Positions 22,459 through 35,019 are shown, counted from the first letter of the stretch. The stretch: 64,000 nt of DNA from Albugo candida (GCA_905220665.1 CAJNAR010000185.1:1-64000); one strand, 5' to 3'. Numbers and translations are program-made. The notes: generated from the sequence alone by a model not told the origin.

Positions 22459-24090
22459 TTCAATGGATTTCAAATGTATTGTGATCACGAGAATCTCCTT
22501 CGCATTTTTGGTCCGGAACAAAACAAAAAGAAGAACTCTGTTGGAAGACTCCATCGATGCAGCATGAAACTGATGTCGTTTGACTATGAGGCTTATCATA
22601 TCGCAGGAATTGTGAATGTATGGGCAGCTATCCTTTCTCACTGGTTAGATGCACCAGATGAGCGTAAGTCAGTAGATAGGCTGAGTAGAAAAACCAACTT
22701 CCGTCTCCGACCAATATACTCCTATAAGCCAAACTACCAGGAAACAGGCCCCTGACAGCATATAAAGTTATAGCGAACATGCAGAAGACATATTTTCACG
22801 GTGGGGTTACCGGTTTGAGATTTTGCAAGTTAAAACAAGTTTGGGAGAAAGAGGGTCTTATTTAGATCCTCAATCAAGATGTGGGAGTCACTATTCGGGT
22901 TCTGATTGTTGAACACCATGGTAGTGCAGGACATTGGGGTTTAACGCTTTATCATTTGTGCTGGAAAGAAAGTTTTGGCTGCATCAGCTTTAAGCCAAGT
23001 GCAACGAGCTTGTGCAAACTGTCTTATCTGGTTACAAACCAAGACAGGAAAAATTATACCAATCAATGTACGTGGACATTCCAAAAGTAACGCGAGATCA
23101 CACTCGAATTACTACTTTGTTGGTCCATCGAATAATGGTGAGCGATGCTCGTTTTTAAAGATGCTTCCAGTCATTATTGTTTATTACATACTCGTAAAAA
23201 CCCGAGTGCCTAACATGCTGATTAGTGCATGATTGAATGGAACTCGCTATTTGCGATGGCAAAAAATTGGGCAAGTGATAGTTGAACTCTCTCCAAAAGA
23301 AAGTGATCGCTGAGCTCGCTCGTCTTACCGGACCCTCATGCGAATATATTCTTACGTATTGTCATGAAAAGAATGAAAGTGTAGAGCGCATCAATAGGGA
23401 TTTATTACAGTGGCTGAGGGCTATGGGGGCAGAAATGAAACTGGATATGACGAAATGGTCTGACAGTATCTCGAGTGTCATGGGAATATTGATCCAAAAT
23501 CCTCGTCAGCCGGTAGCTGGAAGAACTGCTATTGAATGTTTTGCAGTATTGAAGCCAGATGCTTTACTAAATCGTATTTTTATGATTTATGATATGGCTG
23601 TCCCGATAGCAGTGTAAATCCGTACATGTAATGAAAGCTGCAGATTTTGCACGAGCTACTACTGAATACTCATTTGGAGATTGCTGATGAAGCGGAGAGG
23701 AGACAACACAAGAGTCAAGTGATTCAGAGAGGCGTGCAACTTAAGGTATTTAGTGTTGGTAATATGGTTCTTTGGGTGTAAGTCGACATGAAACTAAATT
23801 CGCATAACCTTAGGGTTCATTGGCTAGGCTTCTGTTGAGTTATAGAATGCAAAGAATATCCATGTGAAATATAGACTAGTTCACAAGCCGTGCAAACGAA
23901 GCTCGCTGCAGTCACTTAAAACCCTATTGCAGCTCGGAGCTAGGGGCAAATAAAGACATGGTGGCGCACGTATTCAACCAAAATTAGAATATGATGCTGG
24001 ATGTGGAGTCGATCTGCGGTCATCGTAAACTACAGAAGAAATGGGAGCTACAGATCAAATGGTAGGGTCTCGAAGAGGTGGAGGAGGAGG
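22459..24090 (+). pseudogene. Outer Gypsy element, RNase H end, integrase and C-terminus (decayed)
   Basis: This continues the element cut at 17604. The frame at 22474 reads MYCDHENLLRIFGPEQ, the RNase H end, and later NVWAAILSHWL. The integrase zinc-binding domain follows near 22890-23030, with HHGSAGHWGLT providing its His residues. Part of the core lies in 23282-23617 (ELARLTG, ESVERINRDLL, AGRTAIECF). A GNMVLWV piece near 23760 resembles the linker to the C-terminal chromodomain-like region. Many stops are present. No clear direct LTR could be paired by eye for this element. Confidence 0.75.
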
Positions 24091-24759
24091 CATCATGAGA
24101 ACCTTATGTATCTTAAAGCGAATTGTGCTTGCTCTACTCTCGCGATATCGTCAGAGTTGTGACTCAAGACATTAGATTCCCATTTTGGGAGTAGTGTGGT
24201 GGAAAATGGCCATTTAAAGGAAACCAATCGGATATGTAACGTACAGTATATGTACGTCATTTTGTTCAGGTCAGTACTCTACAAGTAGATGTGTGGCATA
24301 GATCAGCTAGGTTCATATGTATTGATCAATAAACCAATGGCTGTGGGAAGCTGTTTCTTAAGGCTTAGACTAACTAGTATAGTGAACTAAGGATCATCGG
24401 AAAATAATAAACATACAGCTTATCTTTATACTGATTAGTAGTGTTTCTGAATTATTTCAGCCATCTGATCAAGGGCATCGAGTAGTTTAATCCGGAGACC
24501 ACCACAGGTGTCAAATTGTAGCCAGTATTCCCAAACTTTTGGTGATGATTGATCCTGCTGCAGATATTGGGCATACCACGAAACATTATATGTCGAAAGA
24601 GCGCAACTGTTGATGTGGAAAGCCGCGTGCAGCAGAATGGGAACAGCGATTTATCGAAACCTACACAGAAAATTGGCTAGGACCACAATACCAAACACAT
24701 TAAGCTCTTTATTTTTCATCTACTTTTGAGCTCATCAGCAGGCTAGGAGGCCAATGGCA
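24091..24759. other. Unassigned stretch after the outer Gypsy element
   Basis: About 670 bases with no recognisable coding sequence or repeat. Stops occur in all frames. It may contain the outer element's 3' LTR or flanking sequence, but I found no partner copy in the window. Confidence 0.4.
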
Positions 24760-25560
24760 AACGTGTCGACTCCTCGCTAGCACGCAAAGTCGCCGAGACG
24801 AACGTATCCAATCTGAACGCGGCCGCTAACCCACTCGAGCTGCACGAGGGAGACGCAATCGTTATTGGGCGAGTTCAAGGCCCCAGATAGCAGGGGTCGT
24901 ATCTCCGAAGCATGCTCTGAGACAATAGACCGGCTTGAGGGACTCCTCGTAGGGATGGCGCAGAAGCAAGCACATTTATGGCATTCCAGCTGAAGATAAA
25001 AGATGAGCTAAGTCTACGGGCTGAAGCTGCGCACACGTCAACCCCTGTGAACATATTATACGGTTGAAACGCGCTCACGCGCACTGGCTTTATCGAAGCG
25101 CGTGGCCAGAGGATGAGGAGCATCTCACTCGATGAGCCGATCGATGCCAAATGACGTGCCGTCGCAACAGGAGTGACAATGTCGGCCGGCAAATCCGTCG
25201 AAGTATTTTGCGCAAGCGGATGAATACGGGCTCAAGATACCAAAGCCTAGGGACCTGTATTGTACCGGCTTTGCTAACTTCACCGGTAAGGAAACATTTT
25301 CAGGTATAAGCGCCAACTTCAAGACGTGTAGAATTCGTTTCCTATAGCGAAACAGCATCGCTGATGAGCTGGGGTGATTGGCCGAAGAGTTCAAGGTCCT
25401 CGCGCTGAATGGTAAGGGAGATAGCGTGGCACTCAATTACTTCGAGGAGATGTGGACTGTATGGTTGGCGGTGTCAAATGCACTCGAGAACGTCATGAAC
25501 AACATGCTGATGCTGTAAAGGGAAAAGGATCACAACAAGACGTGGCCCGAGCACTGCTAG
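24760..25560 (+). pseudogene. LTR-retrotransposon gag fragment, GC-richer than surroundings
   Basis: Broken plus-strand frames read like the gag of another retroelement family. KIPKPRDLYCTGFANFTGKE lies near 25230. Near 25380-25500 a helical piece contains EFKVLALNGKGDSVALNYF, like the L.G.A..YY motif of oomycete gag proteins. No protease or polymerase follows on this strand, because an L1-like element begins at about 25857. Base composition is more GC-rich than in flanking DNA, suggesting a different source family. Confidence 0.55.
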
Positions 25561-25589
25561 TACCTAGTACTAGTAGTGCTCGGGCCACG
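25541..25589. repeat. Long near-perfect palindrome at the end of the gag fragment
   Basis: Arms of about 23 bases starting cgtggcccgagcact and its complement flank a minimal centre (ct), with one mismatch. Such a perfect short palindrome inside decayed sequence must be young, since it has not drifted like its surroundings. It could form a stable hairpin in RNA. Confidence 0.9.
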
Positions 25590-25856
25590 ATAAGGAAGGT
25601 AATTACAGAACTAGATAAACACTGTAATAATATCCTTGACAAACTACCTAGTTTACATGGCAGATCGGTCGGGTAGCTCGGAGAAGAGTGCGCTGAAATG
25701 CCTACAAGAGTCGACTCCAGTGCATATATAGAGCGCTATATTAACTCTGCTGAATGGGGAGCTACAGTATTACCTTGTGCAAGCCGCCGAGCTTGTAGCT
25801 TTTACGACGATGTCGACATCAGTATGAGAAAGCCGAAAAGTGACAAGTAGAGCAGC

Positions 25857-28633
25857 TTAGTTGGATGACCATGGCGCGAGAAATGAGGTCGATGCTCCGG
25901 CGGTGTGCGAAGCCACAATTTTGGCATGGGTAGGAAAAACCGAGTCACGTACATGTGATGGATGCAGCGATACTAAGAACATTGAAGCCAGGCGCCGTAG
26001 AACTTGTAGTCCACCATCCTGTCGGCGAAGATATAAAAACTCTTTGCTGAGTAGGTGAACATGTTTTGAATCTTTTTTGTGTTTCCGACCAAGCACAAAT
26101 CGATTTAACATCGATTGCCACTGTCGAATAGTCTCTGCTGGTATGTTTACGTGCATCGTGTAATGCCACAAACGTGATAAAATCATCGTCTGCGCAATCA
26201 GTAGTCGACCACGAACAGTTCTTGCTCGTCGAAACCATACACCAAACCCATCATAAAAACGCTTGTCGAGAGTTGAGATAACCATCGAATGAGTCGGTTT
26301 CTGGCCAAACGGAATACCCAAATACTTGACCGAATCCTCCGGACCCATTATCGTCAAATTGGGAATACGTGGACACGGCTTGGTCCGATTCAGCGAGAAC
26401 AAGGATGATTTACTCAAGTTGAGTTTCGCACCCGATCCATCGCAATAGACTTGGACGAGTTCGAGTTGCGTCAAAACATCATTTGGTGTCGCTGAAAGCA
26501 ATGTCGAATCGTCCGCAAAAAATAATCCAGTTGCGACAGTCGTGCCATTAATCCAAATGCCATGTTCTTCATGTTGTCGTAGTAGATTTCCCAAAGGTTC
26601 GATCGTCATTACAAAAAGTAATGCTGAGAGAGGATCACCTTGTTTCACTCCACGTTGTGGTGTAATGGACGGTGTGATATTTCCATTAATCATCAACTGC
26701 GCCTTTGTGTTATTGTACAAAAGACGAACCCAGTCGATGAAACTTTTTCCAACGCCCATTTTTTCCAAACGCGAAACATGTACGTCCAATTGACTCGATC
26801 ATAAGCTTTCTCAAAGTCGAGAAAAGTCGCATATGCTTCCTCCCTACGATGAGTGACCAAGTCTTGAATGTCGGTCAGATGTCGAATATGGTGATGCATT
26901 GACCTTCCTCGCACAAATGCTTTTTGATCTTGATGGATCAATTTTGGCAAAAAACGTTGCAATCGATACGCCAACACTTTTGAAAGTACTTTCACATCGA
27001 CGCAAAGTAGTGCGATCTGTCGATAGTTGCCAGGATCACCTCGTGATCCTTTTTTGTACAATAGTGTTATTGCCGAGTGACGTTGTGATCGAAGTAAAAT
27101 TCCTCTTTCCAGCTGATAGTCGAACACGATCTTCAGACACTCGCCAAACGTTTCCGGATCAGGCTGATAAAATGCAGCTGATAGTCCATCCATACCTGGA
27201 GAAGAACTACTCCGCATGTGCTTGATCGCTTTCGCCATCTCGGTCGCACTTAACCGAGTTGAGAGACGTTCTTGCTCTGCTGAGGCAAGGGAAACTTGAA
27301 TCGAATCGAGTAACTTTTTTTGCTTTCTTTCACTTGGAACATTTGAGTCGGTCTCTGAGCTATAAAGAGAGCCCATGACACCACCCCAATGATCTCTGAA
27401 TTCGTCAATAATCTCCCTCGGGTTCGATGTCACGGTACCACATTTTTTTGTAACATTTTCGATCGGCACGCGACGACAAGAACTATCCGGAGGGCGAAAT
27501 AAATGCTTGGAAGAGTTCTCCATATGCTTCACGTGATGGTCGAAGCTTTCATCTTGGTTGTATTTCGCGTTGTTTTCGACTGAAATTTTAAATTGTTGGA
27601 GACTCGATTCGTAAAAATACCGTGACTCATTGGTGTCTTGGATGCGATAGCGAGCCGCTGCGACTTCCAAAACACGCTGGCTAGACTCAACATCACGTCG
27701 GCTATCTTTTGCAACCTTTTTTTCAATGCGTTGAAGCTGTTTCTTGATTTTCGTCTTCCAACTTTCCCACATTTTACCGGGGTTCGAAGTTGTCCGTAAC
27801 TGTTCGAGCACCAAAATCGCTTCCAATCTAATTGCTTCGACAACTTTAGGATATTCAAATAATCGTAATGAACATTTCCAATATCCTCGACCCGGAGATT
27901 GAGTTGAATTTGCAAAAGTTACTTTTTGTGCCAGATGATCTCCCGCATGTCGTGGACGAAAATACTCAGAGGTTTTGTATACCACATTGAATAGCTCTTC
28001 CGACGTGCAGATATAATCAAGTCGATTCTTGCGCGGTAATGGTCCTGTAAATACTTTTTCAGTCGGATGTTGGATTCGCCAAGCGTCTACCACACCCGAC
28101 TGTGAAAGCCATTCCAAACACGCTAATCGACTTAGTTCGTGCCGAATTGTTCCACTCGAAGCATCGATAGCTGGATCGAGTGGTGTGTTGAAATCACCAA
28201 ATACGATATGTGTTGCGGTCGATTCGAAAGTGTTGGAAAGCAATAACTCATAAAAACCCACTCGTTCCTCGGCCTTGACCGGTGCATATACATTGTGAAT
28301 ATACACCGGTGCATCGTGAATGAGAAGACGCAGAACCAAATAGCGATTTCGAATGCTTCGATCGGTGAGCTCTTCAGCTGTTGTATAACCCGTAAAGTCC
28401 GAACGAAGGATTGTCATGACGCCGCCACTGCGGTTTTGAGTCGGATGGAGAAAAGCACTGTTGTGATCATTGACAAACATTTTGTGCTGCATTTTTGAGG
28501 ATAATAAAAATTGAAATGATTCCAGTTGGTTGTGATCGTGAAACTTGGTTTCTTGAATACAACACATGGAGTGTTGTGATAAGATGTGGTCGATAGAAAG
28601 ATGACCATTTTTATGAATTCCATTAACATTCAC
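25857..28633 (-). pseudogene. L1-like LINE ORF2: endonuclease and reverse transcriptase, one frameshift
   Basis: ORF2 of a non-LTR retrotransposon: nicks target DNA and copies the element RNA. The N-terminal endonuclease of the EEP family shows CIQETKF, VFGDFNTPLDP, RLDYICTS and AGDHLAQ. The RT shows SSSPGMDGLSAAF, HQDQKAFVRGRSM, FLDFEKAYDRVNW, then, in the neighbouring frame, QRGVKQGDPLSALLF and the catalytic LFFADDSTLL. The two frames (26693-28633 and 25857-26789) differ by a single base lost in a T run near 26770, so decay is slight. No in-frame ATG lies before the endonuclease; the open frame starts within ORF1's last codons. No RNase H or poly-A tail is seen downstream, so the 3' end may be truncated. 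Confidence 0.92.
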
Positions 28634-28679
28634 CGTGAGTGCTGAGATATTGTTCCACGTTGAAATAATCGAGGTGCCC

Positions 28680-31155
28680 TTAGCATTTAAGCTGAATTGG
28701 ACCAGAAATCAACCTCGTTTCACCATCTTGTTGTGAGAGTTGAAGTGTTGTATGTTCCTCTGGGAAAAAGCTGAGATTGACGGAAAGCTCAGCGACGTCA
28801 CCATGGAGAAGTCCACGCCATCTACCTCCAAACCATTGCGACCAACACTTTATGCCAACGTCGGAGCGGAAGAAGGATATGATCACATTGGTTGGAAGTA
28901 AACGACAATGATGACCCGGAATCCAGATCACTGGTCCATCGGTGAGATATTGGATCCAGTGGTCGTTGGTGTAGAATGTCGGAGCAGTACACATGAATAA
29001 AAGTTCCAACAACGTGAGAGCTTTCGTTGCTCGAGTCAAACCGATAACGATGTCCGGCACTGACGTCCACCACGACATTACTTTCTCGAACAAAACCGAT
29101 CGCTTGGAGGGAACTTTTCCACCAACGTGGCGACTCCATCGCGTCGCAAACGTAACATCTTCGCCGAGATTGTGAGTTGCAAAAACGCGATTTATCATAA
29201 GTAGATGAGCCACTTCATCCAAAGCTTTATCATTCGACTCCATACACGCAAGTAGCACACCATTCATCGTGATCGGATGATCAAGTGCCGCTCGGATGAT
29301 TTTGTCCGGATTTGTGCAGAACTGGATTAGCTTTCGCACATGAGGGATGCAAGCATCCGCTTGAACCAGCTTGGTCGCTCGGAGCGAGTGAAGGGCATTT
29401 TTGGAATCGATTTCCATTAGCTCCCCTATTTCACCAACTCGGGTTGGTCGCTCCGATTTCTCGATCGTTGTATGCCGTTTCTGATAAAAGTGTGCCACTT
29501 CTTTCGAGGTGGCCACCTCTTGTGGCATCCGTGCTTTCACGGGGATGATTTGAACGCGATTTCCATTCTCCGGATTGGCAACCGCTTTTACTTCTTCGAT
29601 CTCCACTTCCATAGTTGCGAGCACAGAAAAATAATTACTCGTCGCTAGTTTCGGAAGCGCAAGAGGTGGTGCTTTGGAGACCATTTGTTCGAACGGCTCC
29701 ACCCGGTTACGTTTTCCACTCGTCCATGCCAACTTCATGGATACATCCCCATCCCGTTCTACCCGTGGTTGTGAGTATGACTGACTGGTCAGTTGGAGAA
29801 TGGGAGGAGACGGCTGCAATAAGGCTGATGCCCCTGGTGGTGTGATAGTTGGGTGAGTCTTGAGCTCCAACGAGATTTGATCGGATAGCTTCCGTCCAGG
29901 TTTCCTCGCTTCCAATTCTTGACTGAGAACTGGCGTCACTACCTTTTGTGGTGCCACCACGAGCACCGTTGGCGCGTTTGTTTGTTTTGGTTGCTGTTGT
30001 GGTTTTTGTTGCGGTTGATTTTGAATGTGGTTTTGCTTTTGCTTTTGCTTGCGATTGTTGTTGCCGTGCTCCCGTGGTTGATATAGCACACAAATCCAAG
30101 CAATAAGGACCACGTTGACCAAAACGTGGTCGTTCCGATGGGATAGGAGCGTGTTTCCCTCGCACAGGGTAAAGCAACTTTTCGTATGCAATTTGTTCGC
30201 ATACTTTACCGATGCGGACCAGCTGTGGAGGGCACGTAGGAGTACTAAAGTACACTATCCACGTCGACATCACGACACCCTTGCACGGAAAAGTTTCGCG
30301 GAAAGTAGCAAAGACTACTGGACATCCTAGACTGTGAAGGGAACGTAAAATCGGAATCCGTTCTTTCTCCACGCCCACTCCAAATATATCCAGATAGTAT
30401 TTGGATTCGAGAGAATCGTACTCCCGAAAAAAGTATTGAGACCCGAGGATGGTTATCGGCTGGCACTCCAGCTGTTGACAAGCATCCTCGGTGGAAACCA
30501 TCACTCGAAGATTGCCACCAGGCATCTTTGAGACTTGAGCAATGGCTCTGCTCTCCAGTAGACTCTCGAATACTGGATTCCCATGATCCTTCATAAGGGA
30601 AGACAGGATTTTTCCATTTGGTGTACGCACCAACGCTTGACCTGTTTCCAGAATCATGGGTAAGGTGGCCTTGGAGACCTTATAAGGCTTCGCTGCCTCC
30701 AATTTTTCTGCCAACACCGACCACTCGGGATGTTGTCCATCAGCATACAATCGCATACTAGACTCGATGTCCGAGGCTTTCGGCTTTGGGAGCTCCACGC
30801 GAAATTTCGCCCGAGCTCTAGCCTGGTCCTTACGCAAGGACTCCTGTGACCTGATCAGGTCAGCCAAAGTGGGACTTTTAGTGTCGTCCACACTTGCAGT
30901 TGCCTTTGGGTCATCCTGTGACGAGGCAACGACAGTACCGCATGTACCACCGGTACCACATCCGACACCTGTAGTACCGGTATTGACCAGTACCGTCACA
31001 CTGGGGGTGGGGGTACTTTCCACGTCATCACACAGGGGTGATGACTGATCAACAATCATACAATCACCCAAAACAGGGTGACTCATGAGGGTTGCCACGT
31101 CACTACAAGTGGACGCTAGCACCCTTGGTTGTGTCGATATGTCGACTTGAACCAT
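28680..31155 (-). pseudogene. L1-like LINE ORF1, one frameshift
   Basis: This frame lies directly upstream of ORF2 and is the likely RNA-binding ORF1 protein. It starts at MVQVDISTQPR (31155) and reads through an N-terminal half with a charged stretch (SLRKDQARARAKFRVELPK). It then passes into a Gln/Lys/Asn-rich linker near 30000-30080 and continues in a second frame to the stop at 28680. The two frames overlap between 29707 and 30191, so one indel lies in that region, probably in the low-complexity linker. A CLDLC piece occurs where a zinc knuckle might sit, but I see no clear CCHC motif. Confidence 0.8.
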
Positions 31156-31299
31156 TGTTTTCGAGAGGAAGGAGTTGAAAAAGGTTTTTTTTGGAGTTGT
31201 TTTACTAAATTGGCGGGTTACTTAGTAGCCGGCAAATTGAGAAGTCGAGAATGATAGCCTCGTTTGCAGTCCATATGGTTGAATTCTTACTCTCGGCAA

Positions 31300-31350
31300 T
31301 TAGCCAATCACATCAAAATGTGTCCAACATTAGCCAATCATATCAAAATG
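31300..31350. promoter_or_regulatory. Duplicated CCAAT-box-like element
   Basis: The 20-base unit tagccaatca.atcaaaatg occurs at 31301-31320 and again at 31331-31350, 30 bases apart. Each contains CCAAT. It lies between the LINE (minus) and the hAT transposase (plus), so it could serve either, or be chance. No expression evidence is available. Confidence 0.4.
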
Positions 31351-31544
31351 AGGGGATTTTACCAAACGCACTGAGGGGATTTGAACGGTTCCCTATCTAA
31401 GGATGGGGTTAAAACAAATTCCGCAATTCGATCAAACAAACATTGTTTTATACATGTTTTATACAAGGACCATTTGTCTTTTTCCACCATGTGGGTTTCT
31501 TGCTCCTGAAGAGGGAAAAAACACCATACAAATTAGCAAAGCCA

Positions 31545-33773
31545 ATGCCTCGCCCTCATGATCCTATCTGGTTGCTCTTTGGTCCCAAGTATAAGGATCC
31601 TAATGGGTACAAAAGAATAGAAGGAGTGCGATGTAATGCCTGTAGCAAGTCAGTCGTTGCCTTGGCGCAACGGCTGAAGGACCACTCAAAAAAGTGTTCC
31701 GCTAGGGGCAGAGACAGAATTGGTAGACTGCCACCTTCGAGCGAAGTTTCATCAGGCAGGTGGTAGCAATATCAGGAGCACTATAGGTAACAGTAGCGGC
31801 GTGGTGACAGTTTCAAACAGAGTTGAGACTACTTCAGAGTCACCAAGTGGTCTGAGTCAAAGCTCTCAGCATCAACAACAACTTACCAAGAGAAGTAACA
31901 GGGTAACAAATGGTAAAATTACTGCATTTGCAGACTCTGTCTCTCTCGAACAGCAAACCAGACTGGAAGGACTGTTAGCTAAGGCAATACATCGCTCTAG
32001 CCTACCATTCGCAGTGTTTGAAAGTGCAGACTGGTATGAGTTCTTCCTAGCTGTTCGCCCTGGTCCAAGGATCCCTAGCCGAGAGAATATTGGAGGGGAA
32101 TTGTCGATGGTGAATACCAGAACTTTATGCGAGACACGCTGACAGAGATATCAGAATTGCAGATGATATGCTTTTCGATTGACGGCGCGACCAAAGTATA
32201 AGAAACTGCTCAATCTTATGGCTTGTGGACCAAAATCCCTGTTCCTGGAACACTTTACTATGGAGTTGCGGCGTGAAGCCTCTAAAAATTTAAAGGAAAG
32301 GTGCTAGATTGCCAGAGCCGCCTAAAGCTGTCATCGGACAAAATTATTACGCCTCCAAATGAGAACAACATACTCGAGGGTATTGGAACCAATCAATTGA
32401 TGTGGTCTTTCGTATCTGACTCTCCGAATGTCATAAAGAAATTAAGAAAGATGCTGCGTAGCTCAGAATCATTTGCAGTAGTGTTTGGATGTGCACCACA
32501 TGCCCTCAATAACTTTTCTCTGATTTTTTGAAGCTCGAAGTGCCCTCCCAAACTCTGAAAAAAGCAATGTTCATCGTGAAAAATCTCCGATGCATACATC
32601 TTGTCCAATCGCTCTTTGGTCAGCTCTGTGACGAAACATTTCACCGACAGTATACATTGATGCTCTTCACGCGTACCCGATGGTCGACAGCACATTTAAT
32701 GTTTGCGAGACTGAATTATGTGAAGCCAGTGGTTACATCAATCGCTGCAGCAGTCCCTCACGATGACCGCTTCGATGAAGTGTCAGTGCCTGATGCTTTG
32801 CTTGGTGAAATTATGAACACGTCATTCTGAAGAAGGTGCGCGTCCATGGAAGTCTTCATGAAGCCCATCTGCGATTGCTTTGCTTACTTGGAGGGCGATG
32901 AGGCGACCTTTTCTGCAGTGTATGCCTGTTTTCTCTATCTAAAGTTTAGGTTATCAAAGCTCAAAAGAAACTCTAGAGACATTCTCGCGTTTGATGACGC
33001 AGCACTTGATCAGTTGGATAAGCATTTAGAGAGCAGCTCAAGGATATATACAGCCCGGCGCATGCCTTGGCCTTTCGAACCGATCCTCTCTTTGACGACA
33101 TGAGAGACAGACTTCGCAAGGAAAATGTCAATGAATTCATGGGGATGGGTCTAGGCAGCGTTTCTCATCAGTGTCGGTAGGCCCTAAAGCAGATTGCACC
33201 AGAGGATGCGGTCGAGATAGTTCTGGGTTAGTGGGCAAGGTATTGCATCAGAAAGCCGAAAAGCACAGACTTAGTTGCTATAGCACGGACTACGAAACCG
33301 GCACTGTTGTGGTCGCAGATGCAGGACAAGTATCCCAATCTTGCGCCGCTATTAGTTCAGGTACACAGTAATCCTAGTTGTGATGGTGGCGGTGAACGCG
33401 GCCACAAAATTGCAATGCGTGTGCACAGCAATACAAGGACTCGGCGTGCAGGAGGGAAAGTGGAGAGAAGCAGATCTTTGTGAGCTTCAATGCTAAGCAA
33501 ACATCTCGTAGTTTAGGAGACTACAGGAATGAGACAATCTTGGAAGCTACGGCAACTCTGAAGGCAACTCCTGAGGAGCAGGAGGCGGCTTATAATTCAT
33601 CGGCTTCCAACGAGGGCGAGAACATCGGTGCAACGGCGCACTGTAGCACCGATATTGACGATCAGGATGTTGACAGTGGGGATACCAACGCCATGGAGGA
33701 TGAAGGGCTGATTGGACTGCTCGATGGAATTGCACAGCCGTCTGCCTTTTCAGATATGCAGCTGTTTGGATAA
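31545..33773 (+). pseudogene. hAT-type transposase with BED zinc finger (decayed)
   Basis: The N-terminal frame starts MPRPHDPIWLLFG and has a BED-type zinc finger with C-x2-C (CNAC) and H-x3-C (HSKKC). A shifted frame (31720-32142) reads a Ser/Gln-rich linker and then ADSVSLEQQTRLEGLLAKAI, as at the start of hAT catalytic domains. Pieces at 32301-33103 continue the domain. Near 33380-33470 GERGHKIAMRVHSNTR resembles the hAT C-terminal dimerisation segment. The frame at 33480-33773 is acidic and low in hydrophobics. At least five frame changes make it non-functional. Terminal inverted repeats were not found by eye. Confidence 0.75.
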
Positions 33774-34350
33774 GGGGAGGAAGCAATTACGGAAAACCTC
33801 AACAACAGTAGAGCAGGAATCCACCATTTGGCGATGACAGAAATTGTTGAAGCAGTTTCTGGTGGTGGCCAAGGATCCAGGAAGAGGAAACACTCGCAGC
33901 TGACCAAGTCCTCCTCCTCTGACGAGAACTCAAAGAGCAGTGATAAAGGTAACAACTCCGATAAAGATGATGAGTGAGAACCCCAAAATAGTAATGATTA
34001 GGCGAATAAAACCCAAAAAAATGTCTGATTCAATTGGACGTACAAAACATGTAACAAACACGTTGTATAACACAGGTGTTTTAAACATGCACATCCTTAT
34101 CCCTATCATTATCAAATATGGACATGGGGAAGAAACTAAAACGTTGTCCTATGCGAAGATGAATGTGCCAGAATGAATGCTATCACGTCGGTTCCAATTT
34201 ACTGTACCGTTTCACTTTACCATGTGGTTTTCCCATTGTAAATGGGCCATTGATGACGCCAGTATGTGTACTAATTCACTGTGTCATCTTTTGTTTCAAA
34301 CACATGTTCAATTTCTTTCGTTTCCCCTTTCTCATTTATCATCTTTCGAA
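33774..34350. other. Spacer between hAT remnant and unknown gene
   Basis: It continues an acidic, Ser-rich reading frame remnant for about 150 bases, probably the hAT 3' end, followed by AT-rich sequence. The last 100 bases before 34351 are pyrimidine-rich and may be the promoter of the next gene. Confidence 0.4.
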
Positions 34351-35019
34351 ATGGCACGCAAGGGGAAGAAGACGAACGGACACACGATGACAGAGAAGCC
34401 GTCGATGACTGAGGTGGCAGAGTCTACGTGTGCCAACTACGAGCCAATACTGGATTTGTGTGATGATCGTCCCGAGCCAACAGTGCCTGCTTGCGGGATA
34501 CCAAAGAATGTGATCGCGGCAATGATAGCTGCTGGCGCCAAGAAAGAGCAATTGGAGGGAGAGGATTTGTGTGTTCTGCGCGTTGAGAGTGTGGATTCGG
34601 AAGCTTGGAAATTGTATGAAGACTGGGCTTCCTCTCTTGGAGAGGTTGATCCCATGGTAGTGGCTCACTATGCTCCGCCGCTTCATTTACGGCGCACGCT
34701 TCTTTGCCCTCCGCGAGCGTTGGTTGCTGACATTTTGGACGAAGCCAACAGCATCATCAACTTATTTGCGCCTCTTGTCATGGAGGACTTAGCCGAAGGG
34801 ATTCCAGCGCTTCTCGCAGCTTTCACACCTCTACCGGCTCCAGTGGCTCCGATCAACATTCACCACGCCAAAGCTGCCGTCATTGCCTTGCAGCGTGCGA
34901 TTCGCAACCCAGGTCCAACCTTCCCGGTGATCAACGGATTGCACAGAGGACTCTACATATGTCAAGTGGAGTACACTTGGAGCGGTGTTATTGTCGTTGT
35001 GTCGATCTTTCGATTGTGA
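34351..35019 (+). CDS. Hypothetical protein, 222 aa
   Basis: The open frame reaches back to 34177, but the start at 34351 (MARKGKKTNGHT) is preferred: the upstream part is rich in aromatic and random-looking residues, and the sequence before the ATG is pyrimidine-rich. The protein has a basic N-terminus, an acidic middle (residues about 25-100) and an Ala/Pro/Leu-rich helical part with LFAPLVMEDLAEGIPALLAAF. The final residues (VEYTWSGVIVVVSIFRL) differ in character and may be read-through into an intron, since a GT lies after CQ. I do not recognise the family. It sits beside a transposon remnant, so an element-borne gene is possible. Confidence 0.5.
   Translation: MARKGKKTNGHTMTEKPSMTEVAESTCANYEPILDLCDDRPEPTVPACGIPKNVIAAMIAAGAKKEQLEGEDLCVLRVESVDSEAWKLYEDWASSLGEVDPMVVAHYAPPLHLRRTLLCPPRALVADILDEANSIINLFAPLVMEDLAEGIPALLAAFTPLPAPVAPINIHHAKAAVIALQRAIRNPGPTFPVINGLHRGLYICQVEYTWSGVIVVVSIFRL

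Noticed and set aside
29707..30191. A separate gene overlapping the LINE in another frame
   Set aside because: The two long frames are successive parts of one ORF1 broken by an indel; the overlap is in a low-complexity, stop-poor linker.
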